The notes beneath the pieces are model-generated. The model was not told where the DNA came from and searched no databases. It saw only the letters and a list, made by a program, of their open reading frames with translations. Below are positions 34,793-46,219 of a stretch of DNA of 64,000 nucleotides, piece by piece. The stretch is from Rathayibacter tritici (lineage in GTDB: Bacteria > Actinomycetota > Actinomycetes > Actinomycetales > Microbacteriaceae), in NCBI RefSeq assembly GCF_002932875.1, contig NZ_PSWS01000062.1, positions 62,001-126,000 of the forward strand, given 5' to 3'. The position numbers and the translations under genes are program-made. Numbering within the stretch: the first letter of the stretch is position 1; every line of letters starts with the position of its first letter.

Positions 34793-35721
34793 GCGAGGTC
34801 GCGCTCCCACCAGCCGAGCAGGGCGTCGAGGCGACCGGGAGCCTCGTGCATCCGCTCCCACGGATCGCCGCGCTCGGCTACTCTCGCCGGGACCGTGCGG
34901 ATCGTGAAGGCGCGCGGATCGACACCGTCCAGCTCGTCCCAGTCCAGCGGAGTCGAGACCGGCGCGTGCGGGAGCGGGCGGGGGCTGTAGGCGCCGGCGA
35001 TCGTGCGGTCGCGGTTGGCCTGGTTGAAGTCGACGAAGATGCGCTCGCCGCGCTCCTCCTTCCACCACGCCGTCGTGACCTGCTCGGGCATCCGCCGCTC
35101 GAGCTCGCGCGCAGCGGCGATGACTGCGTGCCGCACGTCGAGGAACTCGTGCTCGGCGACGATCGGCGCGAAGACGTGCAGCCCGCGGTTGCCGGACGTC
35201 TTCACGAACGCTTCGAGGCCGGCCTCGCGCAGGACCTCGCGCAACGCGTGCGCCGCGACGACCGCGTCGGCGACATCGGTGCCGGGCTGCGGGTCGAGGT
35301 CGATCCGCAGCTCGTCGGGCAGGTCGGGGGCGTCGGCCCGGGAGGCCCAGGGGTGGAAGACGACCGTGTTCATCTGGGCGGCCCAGACGGCGGCGGCGGG
35401 CTCGTCGATCACGAGCTGCGGGTGCACCCGTCCGCTCGGATAGGTCACCGGGACGGACCGCACGTACTCCGGTGCGCCCTTGGGCGGGTTCTTGGAGAAG
35501 AACTGCTCGCCCTCGATCCCGGAGGAGAAGCGCTGCAGCGAGACGGGGCGGCCCCCGTTGGCCGCGACGAACGCAGGGCCGACCGCGATCAGATACTCCG
35601 CGACCTCTCGCTTCGTGATGCCCGGCTCGGGGAAGAGCACGCGCCCGGGGCTCGAGATCCGCACCTCCCGATCGCCGTCGGGTCCGGGCACGGTGAGGAC
35701 GACGGCGTCGCTGCTGGGCAT
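34675..35721 (-). CDS. LigD-type polymerase/primase domain protein (PolDom)
   Basis: A stand-alone 348-residue archaeo-eukaryotic primase-like polymerase of the NHEJ/excision-repair family. Metal residues D141 and D143 sit in RIDLDPQPGT, and the nucleotide-binding segment KTSGNRGLHVFAP and FVDFNQANRDRTIAGAYSPRP follow. Relatives (mycobacterial LigD PolDom, PolD1/PolD2) add ribonucleotides or fill short gaps. No Ku gene is in the window. It runs toward ligC and overlaps it by 118 bases, a split version of the LigD modules. Confidence 0.9.
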   Translation of the reverse strand: MPSSDAVVLTVPGPDGDREVRISSPGRVLFPEPGITKREVAEYLIAVGPAFVAANGGRPVSLQRFSSGIEGEQFFSKNPPKGAPEYVRSVPVTYPSGRVHPQLVIDEPAAAVWAAQMNTVVFHPWASRADAPDLPDELRIDLDPQPGTDVADAVVAAHALREVLREAGLEAFVKTSGNRGLHVFAPIVAEHEFLDVRHAVIAAARELERRMPEQVTTAWWKEERGERIFVDFNQANRDRTIAGAYSPRPLPHAPVSTPLDWDELDGVDPRAFTIRTVPARVAERGDPWERMHEAPGRLDALLGWWERDLAQGLGELPFPPDFPKMPGEPPRVQPSRAKKSPPSTSPRS

Positions 35722-35730
35722 CTGCTGAGG

Positions 35731-36159
35731 CTAGCCCGCGGCACCGTCGGGCGACAGGGGGCCGCCCGGGCGCCTCCGCAGTCGGATGGGGCCCTTGGCG
35801 CGCGACGGGTCGACCAGCTGGCCGCCCTGCACGATCTCGATCTCGCCCCGGTCGACGAGGCGGCGCGCGGCCCGGCGGACCGGCTCCATCAGCGGTCGCC
35901 ACTGCTCTCCGCCGACCCGCCGCGCCACTTCCGACGGACACGCCGTCGAGGACGGAGCCCGCGCGAGCAGGACGGTACGGATCTCGTCCTCGAGTCGCGC
36001 CTCCTCCGGGCCGACTCCGCGGCGGCGGCAGGCGTCGGAGCAGTAGCGCACCGCCTCCCAGTCGCGCGCCCACTTCGCGCGCCACTCGATCTCGCGGCCG
36101 CAGGAGACGCACGTCTTGCTCTCGGGGTGCTGGCTGGAGGTGCGCTGACGGTGGGCCAT
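35731..36159 (-). CDS. DUF2256-DUF3253 fusion protein
   Basis: A 142-residue protein. Residues about 10-48 carry a treble-clef-like zinc site (CVSCGREIEW ... RYCSDACRRRG, a C-x2-C and C-x3-C pattern) of the DUF2256 type. Residues about 57-130 (LEDEIRTVLLARAPSSTACP, EVARRVGGEQWRPLMEPVRR) match DUF3253, a winged-helix-like domain. The function is unknown; nucleic-acid binding is a reasonable guess. It lies 9 bases after the polymerase start on the same strand and probably precedes it in the same message. The long upstream repeat region may hold its promoter. Confidence 0.8.
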   Translation of the reverse strand: MAHRQRTSSQHPESKTCVSCGREIEWRAKWARDWEAVRYCSDACRRRGVGPEEARLEDEIRTVLLARAPSSTACPSEVARRVGGEQWRPLMEPVRRAARRLVDRGEIEIVQGGQLVDPSRAKGPIRLRRRPGGPLSPDGAAG

Positions 36160-36226
36160 GTTCTCGAGTCTGCGCGCGAGCAGGAGCGGGGGCGACGGGT
36201 TGCGCTGAGGGCGAGCGCGGGGTGCG

Positions 36227-36334
36227 CGATTCGCAGGAGGGCGTGCGATGTGCAGGACGGCGTGCCATCCGCCGGACAGCGTGCCATGTGCAGGACAGCG
36301 TGCCGTGTGCAGGACAGCGTGCCGTGTGCAGGGG
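36227..36334 (+). repeat. tandem array of a 19-bp repeat (5 full units plus part)
   Basis: Units start at 36227, 36246, 36265, 36284, 36303 and 36322 (partial), each exactly 19 bases, consensus CCRTGTGCAGGACAGCGTG. The first unit (with CGATTCGCAGG) matches the reverse complement of the array at 36382-36448. The period is not a multiple of three, so the array does not code. There are no variable spacers, so it is not CRISPR. Confidence 0.9.
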
Positions 36335-36363
36335 ATTCGAACGTCATCCGGCCGACGTCGCGG

Positions 36364-36379
36364 CGGAAATCGATTTCCG
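36364..36379. repeat. 16-bp perfect palindrome between the two arrays
   Basis: CGGAAATCGATTTCCG is self-complementary over all 16 bases and is AT-rich for this genome. It lies between the two opposed 19-bp arrays, about 30 bases from one and 3 from the other, and could be the centre of a large cruciform or a protein site. Confidence 0.85.
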
Positions 36380-36381
36380 GG

Positions 36382-36448
36382 CAGCATGTCCTGCGAATCG
36401 CACGGTCCCCTGCGAATCGCACGGTCCCCTGCAAAACGCGCGGTCCCC
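36382..36448 (-). repeat. inverted array of 19-bp units (3 units plus part)
   Basis: Units of 19 bases at 36382, 36401 and 36420 (CACGGTCCCCTGCGAATCG for the second) and a partial unit from 36439. They match the reverse complement of the 36227 unit at most positions, so the two arrays face each other. The core CGAATCGCAC resembles the CGAAACGCAC blocks of the 127-bp repeats at 4.8 kb. The remaining bases of the 36160-36608 gap show no gene that I can support. Confidence 0.85.
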
Positions 36449-36608
36449 CCCGGCGGAGGGAGGAGGGCGGCGTGGTCGGCGGTCGCCGCGTCATACTCCG
36501 CAATGGGGCGCCCATTCCTCAGCCGGTGCGTCAGGCTGGAGGGGCCGTGCTGCGGCGCGACGGCGGGGTGCGTCCCGTGCCGCACCCTCGATCGATCAGG
36601 AGTCTCCG

Positions 36609-37169
36609 ATGAGCCGTGAGAATCTGGCCGCCACCCCGGCCGGCGTACCGGAGCACCACGCCTTCGCCGGGCTCTCGCCGGAGGAGTTCAAGCTGGCGTT
36701 CCGCAACCACGCCGCCGGCGTCGCGTTGATCACCGCCGACCCGGGAACCGGCCCCGTCGCTCTGACCGCGACCTCCGTCTTCTCGGTCAGCGCTGAGCCG
36801 CCGCTCTTCGTGTTCTCGCTCTCGTCCGCCTCGTCCAGCTCGCCCGCGATCCAGGCATCCGAGACGCTGGTCGTGCACCTGCTCGGTGCGGAACAGCTCG
36901 ATCTGGCCCGCCTGGGCTCGACCAGCGGCATCGACCGCTTCGCCGACACGTCGCTCTGGTCGCGGCTGCCCACGGGCGAACCCTTCTTCCCGGGCGCGGC
37001 CGCCTGGATCCGCGGCACGGTGATCAACCGCATGGAGGCGGGTTCGTCGACGATCGTCGCCGTGCACGCGCTCGAGGCGCACGTACCCGAGGACTCCGAG
37101 TCGACGGCTCCGCTCGTCTACCACAACCGCACCTGGCATCACCTCGGCGAGCACTCCCGCCTGAGCTGA
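36609..37169 (+). CDS. flavin reductase-like domain protein
   Basis: A 186-residue FMN-binding split-barrel protein: FKLAFRNHAAGVALITAD, VALTATSVFSVSAEPPLFVF, the loop ASETLVVHLL, and a His-rich end LVYHNRTWHHLGEHS. Family members reduce free flavin for a monooxygenase partner or bind flavin directly; no partner adjoins it. ATG at 36609 after AGGAG. The upstream open frame comes from the repeat arrays and is not coding. Confidence 0.9.
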   Translation: MSRENLAATPAGVPEHHAFAGLSPEEFKLAFRNHAAGVALITADPGTGPVALTATSVFSVSAEPPLFVFSLSSASSSSPAIQASETLVVHLLGAEQLDLARLGSTSGIDRFADTSLWSRLPTGEPFFPGAAAWIRGTVINRMEAGSSTIVAVHALEAHVPEDSESTAPLVYHNRTWHHLGEHSRLS

Positions 37170-37212
37170 GGTCCGGCCGCGCCGGGGACTCCCGAGCGGA
37201 GGCTTCCGCGGG

Positions 37213-38073
37213 TCAGGCCCGCGGTCCGGTCGCCACCCGCCGGCCCGGTGTGTTCGACCACTGCGACCAGGAGCCCGGGTAGAGGGCCGGAGCGAAGCCG
37301 GCGAGGGTGAGCGCGACCGCGTCGAGCGCGGCCGAGACGCCGCTTCCGCAGTACACCCCGACCGGGGCGTCCTCCCCGACACCGAGCGTTTCAAATCCCG
37401 CGCGCAGCTCGTCGGCGGGTCGGAACCGCCCCTCAGAGTCCAGCACCGCGGAGGCCGGGGCGTTTCGTGCACCGGGTATGTGGCCCGCCTGGGGATCGTA
37501 CGGCTCTACCTCGCCGCAATAGCGCTCGGGAGCGCGGGCGTCGAGCAGGACGCCCAACACGGGCAGCGCCGCCGCCTCGTCGATGTCCAGCACCGGGAGA
37601 CGCCCGTAGGCCAGCTCGACATCGCCGCGCTCGCGGGGGACATCGCCCGCCTCGAGCCTGCGCCCCGAACGGATCCAGCCCGGGAGTGAGCCGTCGAGCA
37701 GGCGGACGTCCTCGACCCCCGTCGCCCGCAGCAGCCACCACGCTCGTGCTGCCGCAACGTTCTGGGCGTCGTCGTACACGACGACGGCTCGGCCTCGGCG
37801 CATTCCCCATCCGCGAGCCGCCTCCTGCAATCCCTCAATCGGGGGCAGCGGATGGCGCCCCTCCTCCGGCTCGCCGTGGGCGGCCAGCTCGTGGTCGAGG
37901 TCGACGTACACCGCACCGGGCAGATGGCCCGCGAGGTACTCGGGGCGGCCGTCCGGCCGGTCGAGCTGCCAGCGTACGTCGAGCACGAGCGGCGGCTCCG
38001 GCGAGAGCAGGAGCGCGGCGAGCTGGTCGGGGGTGGTCAGGATGCTCTCGCGGGCGGGTGTTGTCGGAGTCAT
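37213..38073 (-). CDS. sseA: thiosulfate/3-mercaptopyruvate sulfurtransferase
   Basis: Two tandem rhodanese domains in 286 residues. The N-terminal one (about 12-135, LDVRWQLDRPDGRPEYLAGH) lacks the catalytic Cys. The C-terminal one (about 155-280) carries C242 in the loop CGSGVSA, the form typical of thiosulfate or mercaptopyruvate sulfurtransferases. Moves sulfane sulfur to cyanide or thiols. ATG at 38073 with GGAAGGA upstream; a longer frame is rejected. Confidence 0.93.
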   Translation of the reverse strand: MTPTTPARESILTTPDQLAALLLSPEPPLVLDVRWQLDRPDGRPEYLAGHLPGAVYVDLDHELAAHGEPEEGRHPLPPIEGLQEAARGWGMRRGRAVVVYDDAQNVAAARAWWLLRATGVEDVRLLDGSLPGWIRSGRRLEAGDVPRERGDVELAYGRLPVLDIDEAAALPVLGVLLDARAPERYCGEVEPYDPQAGHIPGARNAPASAVLDSEGRFRPADELRAGFETLGVGEDAPVGVYCGSGVSAALDAVALTLAGFAPALYPGSWSQWSNTPGRRVATGPRA

Positions 38074-38163
38074 GTCGTCCTTCCGATCCGCGTCGTCAGC
38101 GGAGTACTGCTTCAGGATGCTCGGCCGAGTGCCGGTTCGGTGCGCCCGAGCCATCCGGGACAG

Positions 38164-38202
38164 CGATGGGCCCGTCCCCCAGATCGGAAGACGGGCCCAT
38201 CG
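38164..38202 (-). terminator. strong hairpin after the lectin gene
   Basis: CGATGGGCCCGTC (38164-38176) pairs with GACGGGCCCATCG (38190-38202): a perfect 13-bp stem with a 13-base loop, eight bases past the lectin stop. It lacks a T-tract but is the strongest hairpin I found in the window. Confidence 0.75.
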
Positions 38203-38209
38203 GCGGCGT

Positions 38210-41567
<3,358 letters not shown>

Positions 41568-41576
41568 GGCCGCGGC

Positions 41577-42179
41577 TCAGGAGACGACGGAACCCGGGGT
41601 AGACGACCGCACCAGAGCGAGCGCGGCGTCGACGGTCTCGAGGGACGGCACCGGATCGACGCGGGCCAGAACCAGCGCCGCCACCAGCAGCGAGACCAGG
41701 ACCTCGGCCTGCCCGGCGGCCCACTCGGGGCTGTCGGGCCAGCGGGCCAGCGCTCCCGCCCGCAGCGCACCGACCAGCTCAGCGCGGTAGTCCGCGATCA
41801 CCTCGCGCACGGCGTCGTCGCGGGCGATCGGCGCAGCCGCGGCGTTGAGCAGGAGGCAGCCGCTGCGGGCCGAGAGTGTCCGGGAATCGGCGAGCGCCAC
41901 CCGAAGCCCAGCGAAGTAGTCCGCGAGCGCCGTCGGTGACACTCCGGCGGGATCGACGAGGGGCGCCAGCCGCGGCCGGACGATCTCGTCGAGGTAGCTC
42001 TGCACCGCTGCGTCGAAGAGTCCGCGCTTGCTGCCGAAGGCGTGGTAGAGGCTGGAGCGGCGCAGTCCGGTCGCGAACTCCAGGTCCGGGAGCGACGCCT
42101 GTTCGAAGCCGTTCTCCCAGAACACGGCGCGGGCGGCGCGGACGACCTGCACGGTGTCGAAGCCCTGCGTGCGACCCAC
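41577..42179 (-). CDS. TetR-family repressor
   Basis: A 200-residue regulator: N-terminal helix-turn-helix (TVQVVRAARAVFWENGFEQA, LPDLEFATGLRRSSLYHAFGSKRGLFDAAV) and a variable ligand domain. GTG start at 42179 after AGGAGGAGG. It is divergent from the DUF1304-MDR gene pair and probably represses it through the operator at 42249. It is convergent with argG, with 9 bases between the stops. Confidence 0.88.
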   Translation of the reverse strand: MGRTQGFDTVQVVRAARAVFWENGFEQASLPDLEFATGLRRSSLYHAFGSKRGLFDAAVQSYLDEIVRPRLAPLVDPAGVSPTALADYFAGLRVALADSRTLSARSGCLLLNAAAAPIARDDAVREVIADYRAELVGALRAGALARWPDSPEWAAGQAEVLVSLLVAALVLARVDPVPSLETVDAALALVRSSTPGSVVS

Positions 42180-42240
42180 GGCGCCTCCTCCTGACCGGTG
42201 ACGGATGCGGGACCGCACTGGCGCGGGCCACGCGCTCAGT

Positions 42241-42265
42241 ATATTGTGGACCGGTCGATACACAA
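42241..42265. promoter_or_regulatory. TetR operator and divergent promoter
   Basis: GACCGGTC (42249-42256) is a perfect 8-bp palindrome inside a wider TTGTG...CACAA dyad. On the minus strand TTGTGT, a 16-base spacer and TATACT form a candidate tetR promoter with the operator in its spacer. This predicts autorepression plus control of the divergent genes. Confidence 0.55.
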
Positions 42266-42310
42266 ACGGCCCGGAACCCTTCGTGCCGCTGACATCTGCT
42301 GGAGGCTCCC

Positions 42311-42697
42311 GTGATCGTTCTCGGACTGGTGCTCGCCGCTCTCGCCGCGGTGCTGCACGTCTACATCTTCGTGCTCGAGTCGGTCCTCTGGAGGACCCCG
42401 CGCGCGCGCTCGACATTCGGCACGACCGCGAGCGAGGCGGAAGCGACGAAGGAGATGGCCTACAACCAGGGCTTCTACAACCTCTTCCTCGCGATCGTCA
42501 CCGTGGTCGGCATCGTCGCCGTCGCGACCGGAGCTGTCGCCGTCGGCGCCGCGCTCGTGTTCGCGGGCACCGGGTCGATGGTTGCCGCGGCGCTCGTCCT
42601 CCTCCTCTCCGCCCCGACCAACCGCCGTGCCGCACTGACCCAGATGACTCCGGGTCTGCTCGCGGTGATCGCGCTCGCCGTCGGCCTCGCCCTCTGA
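42311..42697 (+). CDS. DUF1304 membrane protein
   Basis: A 128-residue protein with four hydrophobic helices and the DUF1304 pattern (LAAVLHVYIFVLESVLWRTP, NQGFYNLFLAIVTVVGIVAV). Function unknown. GTG start after GGAGG. First gene of a likely two-gene operon with the oxidoreductase 31 bases downstream, under the divergent TetR. Confidence 0.88.
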   Translation: MIVLGLVLAALAAVLHVYIFVLESVLWRTPRARSTFGTTASEAEATKEMAYNQGFYNLFLAIVTVVGIVAVATGAVAVGAALVFAGTGSMVAAALVLLLSAPTNRRAALTQMTPGLLAVIALAVGLAL

Positions 42698-42728
42698 CCT
42701 GCTCCGCTCCACCACCACGAAAGGCGCC

Positions 42729-43739
42729 ATGACCTCCGTCACCAGCACCCAGATCCAGCTCGTCCGCCGTCCCGACGGGTGGCCCGTCGCCGAGGACTTC
42801 CGCACCGCGAGCGTCGAGTACGGCGACCCGGCCGCGGGCGAGGTCCGCGTCGAGAACGCTTTCCTCTCCGTCGACCCCTACATGCGCGGCCGGATGAACG
42901 ACGTGAAGAGCTACACCCCGCCCTTCGCCCTCGGCGAGACCATGACCGGCGGCGCCATCGGCCGGGTCACCGTCTCCGACGATCCGGCCTTCCCGGTCGG
43001 TAGTGCGGTCCTCCATCAGCTCGGCTGGCGCGACATCGCCCAGGCGGAGTCGTCGCAGTTCCGCGTCGTCCCCGAGATCCCGGGGGTCCCGCTCTCGCTG
43101 CGCCTCGGCGTCCTCGGCATGACCGGGCTCACCGCCTACGTCGGGCTCACTGCGATCGCCGGCATGAAGGAGGGCGATACCGTCTTCGTGTCGGGAGCCG
43201 CGGGGGCCGTGGGCTCGGCCGCCGGCCAGATCGCGCGGCTACTCGGCGCGACGAGGGTCATCGGATCCGCGGGCTCGGCGGAGAAGGTCGCGCTGCTGAC
43301 GACGAAGTACGGCTACGACGCCGCCTTCGACTATCACTCCGGTCCCGTGCGCGAGCAGTTGGCCGAGGCGGCGCCCGACGGCATCGACGTCTACTTCGAC
43401 AATGTTGGTGGCGACCACCTCGAGGCGGCGCTCGATGCCTTCCGCGACGGCGGGCGGGCGGCGCTCTGCGGAGCGATCGCCGGCTACAACAGCACCGGAA
43501 AGACCGCCGGACCCGACAACATGGCGAACATCATCACCCGCGGGCTCACGCTGCGCGGCTTCACCCTCTCGGGCTACCTCGACCACGCGCCGGCGTTCGA
43601 TCGGCTGATGTCCGGCTGGCTCGCCGAGGGCAGAATCGCCTACGACGAGACCGTCGTCGAGGGCATCGACCACGCGGTGGACGCGTTCCTCTCGATGATG
43701 CACGGCGGCAACACCGGCAAAATGATCGTCCGCCTCTAG
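42729..43739 (+). CDS. NADP-dependent oxidoreductase, zinc-free MDR (CurA/PTGR type)
   Basis: A 336-residue medium-chain dehydrogenase/reductase without zinc ligands. SVDPYMRGRMND is typical of the prostaglandin reductase/CurA subfamily, and the Rossmann motif SGAAGAVGSAAGQIA binds NADPH. DVYFDNVGGDHLEAALDAF follows. It reduces alpha,beta-unsaturated aldehydes or ketones. Likely induced with DUF1304 when TetR is released, as a response to reactive carbonyls (inference). Confidence 0.92.
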   Translation: MTSVTSTQIQLVRRPDGWPVAEDFRTASVEYGDPAAGEVRVENAFLSVDPYMRGRMNDVKSYTPPFALGETMTGGAIGRVTVSDDPAFPVGSAVLHQLGWRDIAQAESSQFRVVPEIPGVPLSLRLGVLGMTGLTAYVGLTAIAGMKEGDTVFVSGAAGAVGSAAGQIARLLGATRVIGSAGSAEKVALLTTKYGYDAAFDYHSGPVREQLAEAAPDGIDVYFDNVGGDHLEAALDAFRDGGRAALCGAIAGYNSTGKTAGPDNMANIITRGLTLRGFTLSGYLDHAPAFDRLMSGWLAEGRIAYDETVVEGIDHAVDAFLSMMHGGNTGKMIVRL

Positions 43740-43850
43740 CCGGGCGCGGCGGGCGGGCCTCCTCTCCGGGTCGCCCCACCCACCGCCATGTTCTCGAAGC
43801 GAGACCAAGGACCCGTGTCCAATCGCTCCGGACGGTGCCAGACTGCCGGG

Positions 43851-44513
43851 ATGAGCACGTTCTCGCCGCGCCTCGCCGCCCGGGCGCTGACGGCAGCAGC
43901 ACTCGTCCTCCTGCTCGGCGGCTGCGCGGGCGGCAACGGGCCGTCCACGGTGCGGACGCCGCTGCCCACGCCGACCGTCAGCGCGACTGCGACTGCGACC
44001 GCGACTGCGACCGCACCGCCGGTCCCGATGCCGACCGTGACCGAGACGGTGACCGCGACTCCTCAGGCAGCGGTGACTCCGGCTCGCGAGCCCTCGACGT
44101 CTCGCTGTACCGGCTCCGACCTGACGATGGAGTACCGCCCGGATCCCGGCGCGTCCGGCGCCGGCAGCAGCGCCTTCGACCTGGTGCTCACCAATGTCTC
44201 CTCGAGCGCCTGCACCCTGGCCGGTATCCCGGGCGTGTACGCGATCGACGCGAGTGGCACCCGGATCAGCGCGGTCGCCGACGCCTCCGGCCCGAACCCG
44301 CCGGGTCTGATCGAGGTCGCGTCGGGCGCCCGGGCGGACGTGCGGGTCGCCTCGCACTCGCCCGGCGCGTACGGCTGCACCGTCGGCACCTCCGCCGCCC
44401 TGGTCGCCGAGGTCCTCGACGCCGACGACGGCGCGGTCCGCGCTCCCGCCGAGCTTGAGGTCTGCACCGATGGGACCGTGATGATGGACGCTTCTGCCTA
44501 CAGGATGCTCTGA
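43851..44513 (+). CDS. DUF4232 lipoprotein
   Basis: A 220-residue predicted lipoprotein: signal peptide with lipobox LLGGC (Cys about residue 25), then a Thr/Ala/Pro linker containing the repeat SATATATATATAP. The DUF4232 beta-sandwich follows (SRCTGSDLTMEYRPDPGASG, FDLVLTNVSSSACTLAGIPG). Outside the cell, anchored to the membrane. The linker DNA (43980-44013) is a run of near-identical GACTGC/GACCGC hexamers and may vary in length. Start at ATG 43851; the upstream frame is not conserved. Confidence 0.85.
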   Translation: MSTFSPRLAARALTAAALVLLLGGCAGGNGPSTVRTPLPTPTVSATATATATATAPPVPMPTVTETVTATPQAAVTPAREPSTSRCTGSDLTMEYRPDPGASGAGSSAFDLVLTNVSSSACTLAGIPGVYAIDASGTRISAVADASGPNPPGLIEVASGARADVRVASHSPGAYGCTVGTSAALVAEVLDADDGAVRAPAELEVCTDGTVMMDASAYRML

Positions 44514-44587
44514 GCGCGACCCCTTGACCGGGACCTGTCGACCCGCGAGCCTCGCACTACACGTCCCCACCCCTCCCGGAGGTCACC

Positions 44588-45133
44588 ATGAAGGTCGGCT
44601 CGCTCATTCTCCGTCTCGCCGTCGGCGGGCTCTTCGTCGGACACGGCTTGCAGAAGCTGCGAGGCTCGTTCGACGGCCCGGGCCTGGACGGCACCGAGCA
44701 GATGATGTCGAGCCTGGAGCTGCACCCGGCTCGGCGGAACGCGGTCGCCGCGGCGGTGACCGAGACGGCTGGCGGCGCGGCGCTGGCGCTGGGTGCCGCG
44801 ACTCCGCTCGCCGCTGCCGGCCTGATCGCGACGATGGTCACCGCTGTGCGGAAGGTGCACTGGAGCAACGGACTTTGGAACACGGGCGGCGGCTGGGAGT
44901 ACAACGGCGTCCTGGTGGCGGCGACGGCCGCGATCGTCGCGGACGGACCCGGCGCGCTCTCCTTCGACAATCTGATCGGCAAGAAGACGTGGGGTGCGGG
45001 GTGGGCGCTCTTCGCGCTCGTCGGCGGTGCCGCTGCGTCGACCGCGCTGATCGAAGCCGGTCGTCGCGCCGCTCCGGTCGCGGCGGCGTCCTCCTCTGAG
45101 TCCGAGGACGGATCCGGCGAGAGCTCCTCCTAG
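44588..45133 (+). CDS. DoxX-family membrane protein
   Basis: A 181-residue protein with four membrane helices and the DoxX pattern (LILRLAVGGLFVGHGLQKLR, AAAVTETAGGAALALG, HWSNGLWNTGGGWEYNGVL). Some DoxX proteins associate with redox enzymes and help tolerate thiol stress. A Ser/Glu-rich tail follows residue 165. GGAGG lies before the ATG at 44588. Confidence 0.9.
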   Translation: MKVGSLILRLAVGGLFVGHGLQKLRGSFDGPGLDGTEQMMSSLELHPARRNAVAAAVTETAGGAALALGAATPLAAAGLIATMVTAVRKVHWSNGLWNTGGGWEYNGVLVAATAAIVADGPGALSFDNLIGKKTWGAGWALFALVGGAAASTALIEAGRRAAPVAAASSSESEDGSGESSS

Positions 45134-45164
45134 CCGCACCGCGCGCTCCCCGGGGAGCGACCGG

Positions 45165-45308
45165 GTCGCCGCATTCGAGCTGGGCGGCGCCCACGACAGT
45201 GCCGGGCACGAGGCGGAGTACGAACGGGTGCTGCCCGCTGGCCTGGATGACGAGCGACAGGCCCGGCTGAGGATCCAGTCCGCCTCCACCCTCCGAAACC
45301 TCGGCCGC
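45165..45308 (+). pseudogene. fragment of a tetratricopeptide-repeat protein
   Basis: About 48 codons with no start: AAFELGGAHDSAGHEAEYER, then LPAGLDDERQARLRIQSAST and LRNLGR. Intact actinobacterial TPR_5 proteins carry the same ELGGAHDSAGREAEA / ERALALGLDDERRAELRIQ / ASTLRNLGR block. In this copy about four residues are missing after EAE, and both ends are lost. Probably a decayed remnant of the gene once between doxX and the SRPBCC gene. Confidence 0.6.
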
Positions 45309-45345
45309 TACCCCGCACCGACACCAAGCGGTAGCGCGCAGCGCA

Positions 45346-45837
45346 TCAGCCTTCGAGCAGGATCGCGTCGATCTGGCTCATCGCCTGGCGCAGCCCCTCC
45401 TCCATGCCCATCTCGATCATCTGCTCGAGCTGCTCGACCGACTCGAAACGGCTGCTGAGGATCATCCGCGTCCGCCCCGGCGCGACCTCGTCGAGGACGA
45501 CGGTCGCACGGGTCACGCCCATCGCGTCGACCGGATCGCCCCGCTCGTCGGCAAAGCCGTCCTCGAAGTCGAACCGACTCGGCTCCTCAACGCGGGTCAC
45601 CCGCCACCAGCCGCGCGCCTGCTCGCCGTCCGGGCCCGTCATGACGTAAGCGCTGCGTCCGCCCTCGACGGGCTCGTGCCGCTCGAACGTCGCGGGCCAG
45701 GTCGGTGGCCCCCACCAGCGCTCAAGCCGGCGCGGGTCGGTCCAGAGGAGCCAGACGCGCTCGATACCCGCGTCGAACTCGGCGGTGACGGTCAGGGTCA
45801 GTTCCTCGATGTCCTTGATGGACTGCAGCACGGTCAT
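45346..45837 (-). CDS. SRPBCC (AHSA1) domain protein
   Basis: A 163-residue START-like fold protein: VTAEFDAGIERVWLLWTDPR, RLERWWGPPTWPATFERHEP and the long C-terminal helix FESVEQLEQMIEMGMEEGLR. Such proteins bind small hydrophobic ligands and are often coupled to ArsR regulators, as here. AGAAGGAG lies before the ATG. It starts 48 bases after the arsR-type gene on the same strand. Confidence 0.9.
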   Translation of the reverse strand: MTVLQSIKDIEELTLTVTAEFDAGIERVWLLWTDPRRLERWWGPPTWPATFERHEPVEGGRSAYVMTGPDGEQARGWWRVTRVEEPSRFDFEDGFADERGDPVDAMGVTRATVVLDEVAPGRTRMILSSRFESVEQLEQMIEMGMEEGLRQAMSQIDAILLEG

Positions 45838-45885
45838 GTGCGTCTCCTTCTAGCACGTCCCGCGAGCCGGTCGGCTCCCGGGTGG

Positions 45886-46212
45886 TCACTCCTCAGTGAG
45901 GAGGTCCGACATGCGGTCGACCCTCCCCCGCCACAGCTGCTCGTAGGCGTCGAGCAGGCGCGACACCCGCCGCACCGTGGCGACCTCGCCCTGCACCAAC
46001 TGCTCCCGACCACTGCGGCGCTTGCGTACGAGAGCCGCCCGCTCGAGGACGGCCACATGCTTTTGCACCGCCGCGAACGACATGTCGTATCGGGCCGCCA
46101 GCGCCGAGACGGACTGCTCACCGACGAGCACTCGGGCGACGATGTCGCGCCGGGTGCCATCGGCCAGCGCCCGAAAGAGCAGATCGACCTCGGGGTCCGC
46201 TTGTACAACCAT
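45886..46212 (-). CDS. ArsR-family repressor
   Basis: A 108-residue winged-helix protein: EVDLLFRALADGTRRDIVAR, VSALAARYDMSFAAVQKHVA, VLERAALVRKRRSGREQLVQ. No metal-binding cysteines, so it senses something other than arsenic or zinc. The start codon ATG at 46212 sits inside a perfect palindrome. TATCGT ends 8 bases before it and no ribosome site is present, so the mRNA is probably leaderless. It controls itself and the SRPBCC gene. Confidence 0.87.
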   Translation of the reverse strand: MVVQADPEVDLLFRALADGTRRDIVARVLVGEQSVSALAARYDMSFAAVQKHVAVLERAALVRKRRSGREQLVQGEVATVRRVSRLLDAYEQLWRGRVDRMSDLLTEE

Positions 46213-46219
46213 ATGGTTG
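46206..46219. promoter_or_regulatory. 14-bp palindromic operator overlapping the arsR start codon
   Basis: CAACCATATGGTTG is a perfect palindrome and includes the ATG of the regulator. This is the type of site bound by the ArsR proteins that control SRPBCC genes. A second perfect palindrome, GCGCCGTACGGCGC, lies at 46234-46247 across the candidate -35 (TTGCGC). Confidence 0.65.

Noticed and set aside
36227-36448. CRISPR array
   Set aside because: Units are contiguous with no spacers, only 19 bases long, and no cas gene is present in the window.
36160-36608. Cys/Arg-rich open frames such as one beginning at 36222
   Set aside because: They arise from the 19-bp repeats, whose period breaks any reading frame; the flavin reductase starts at 36609 with its own ribosome site.
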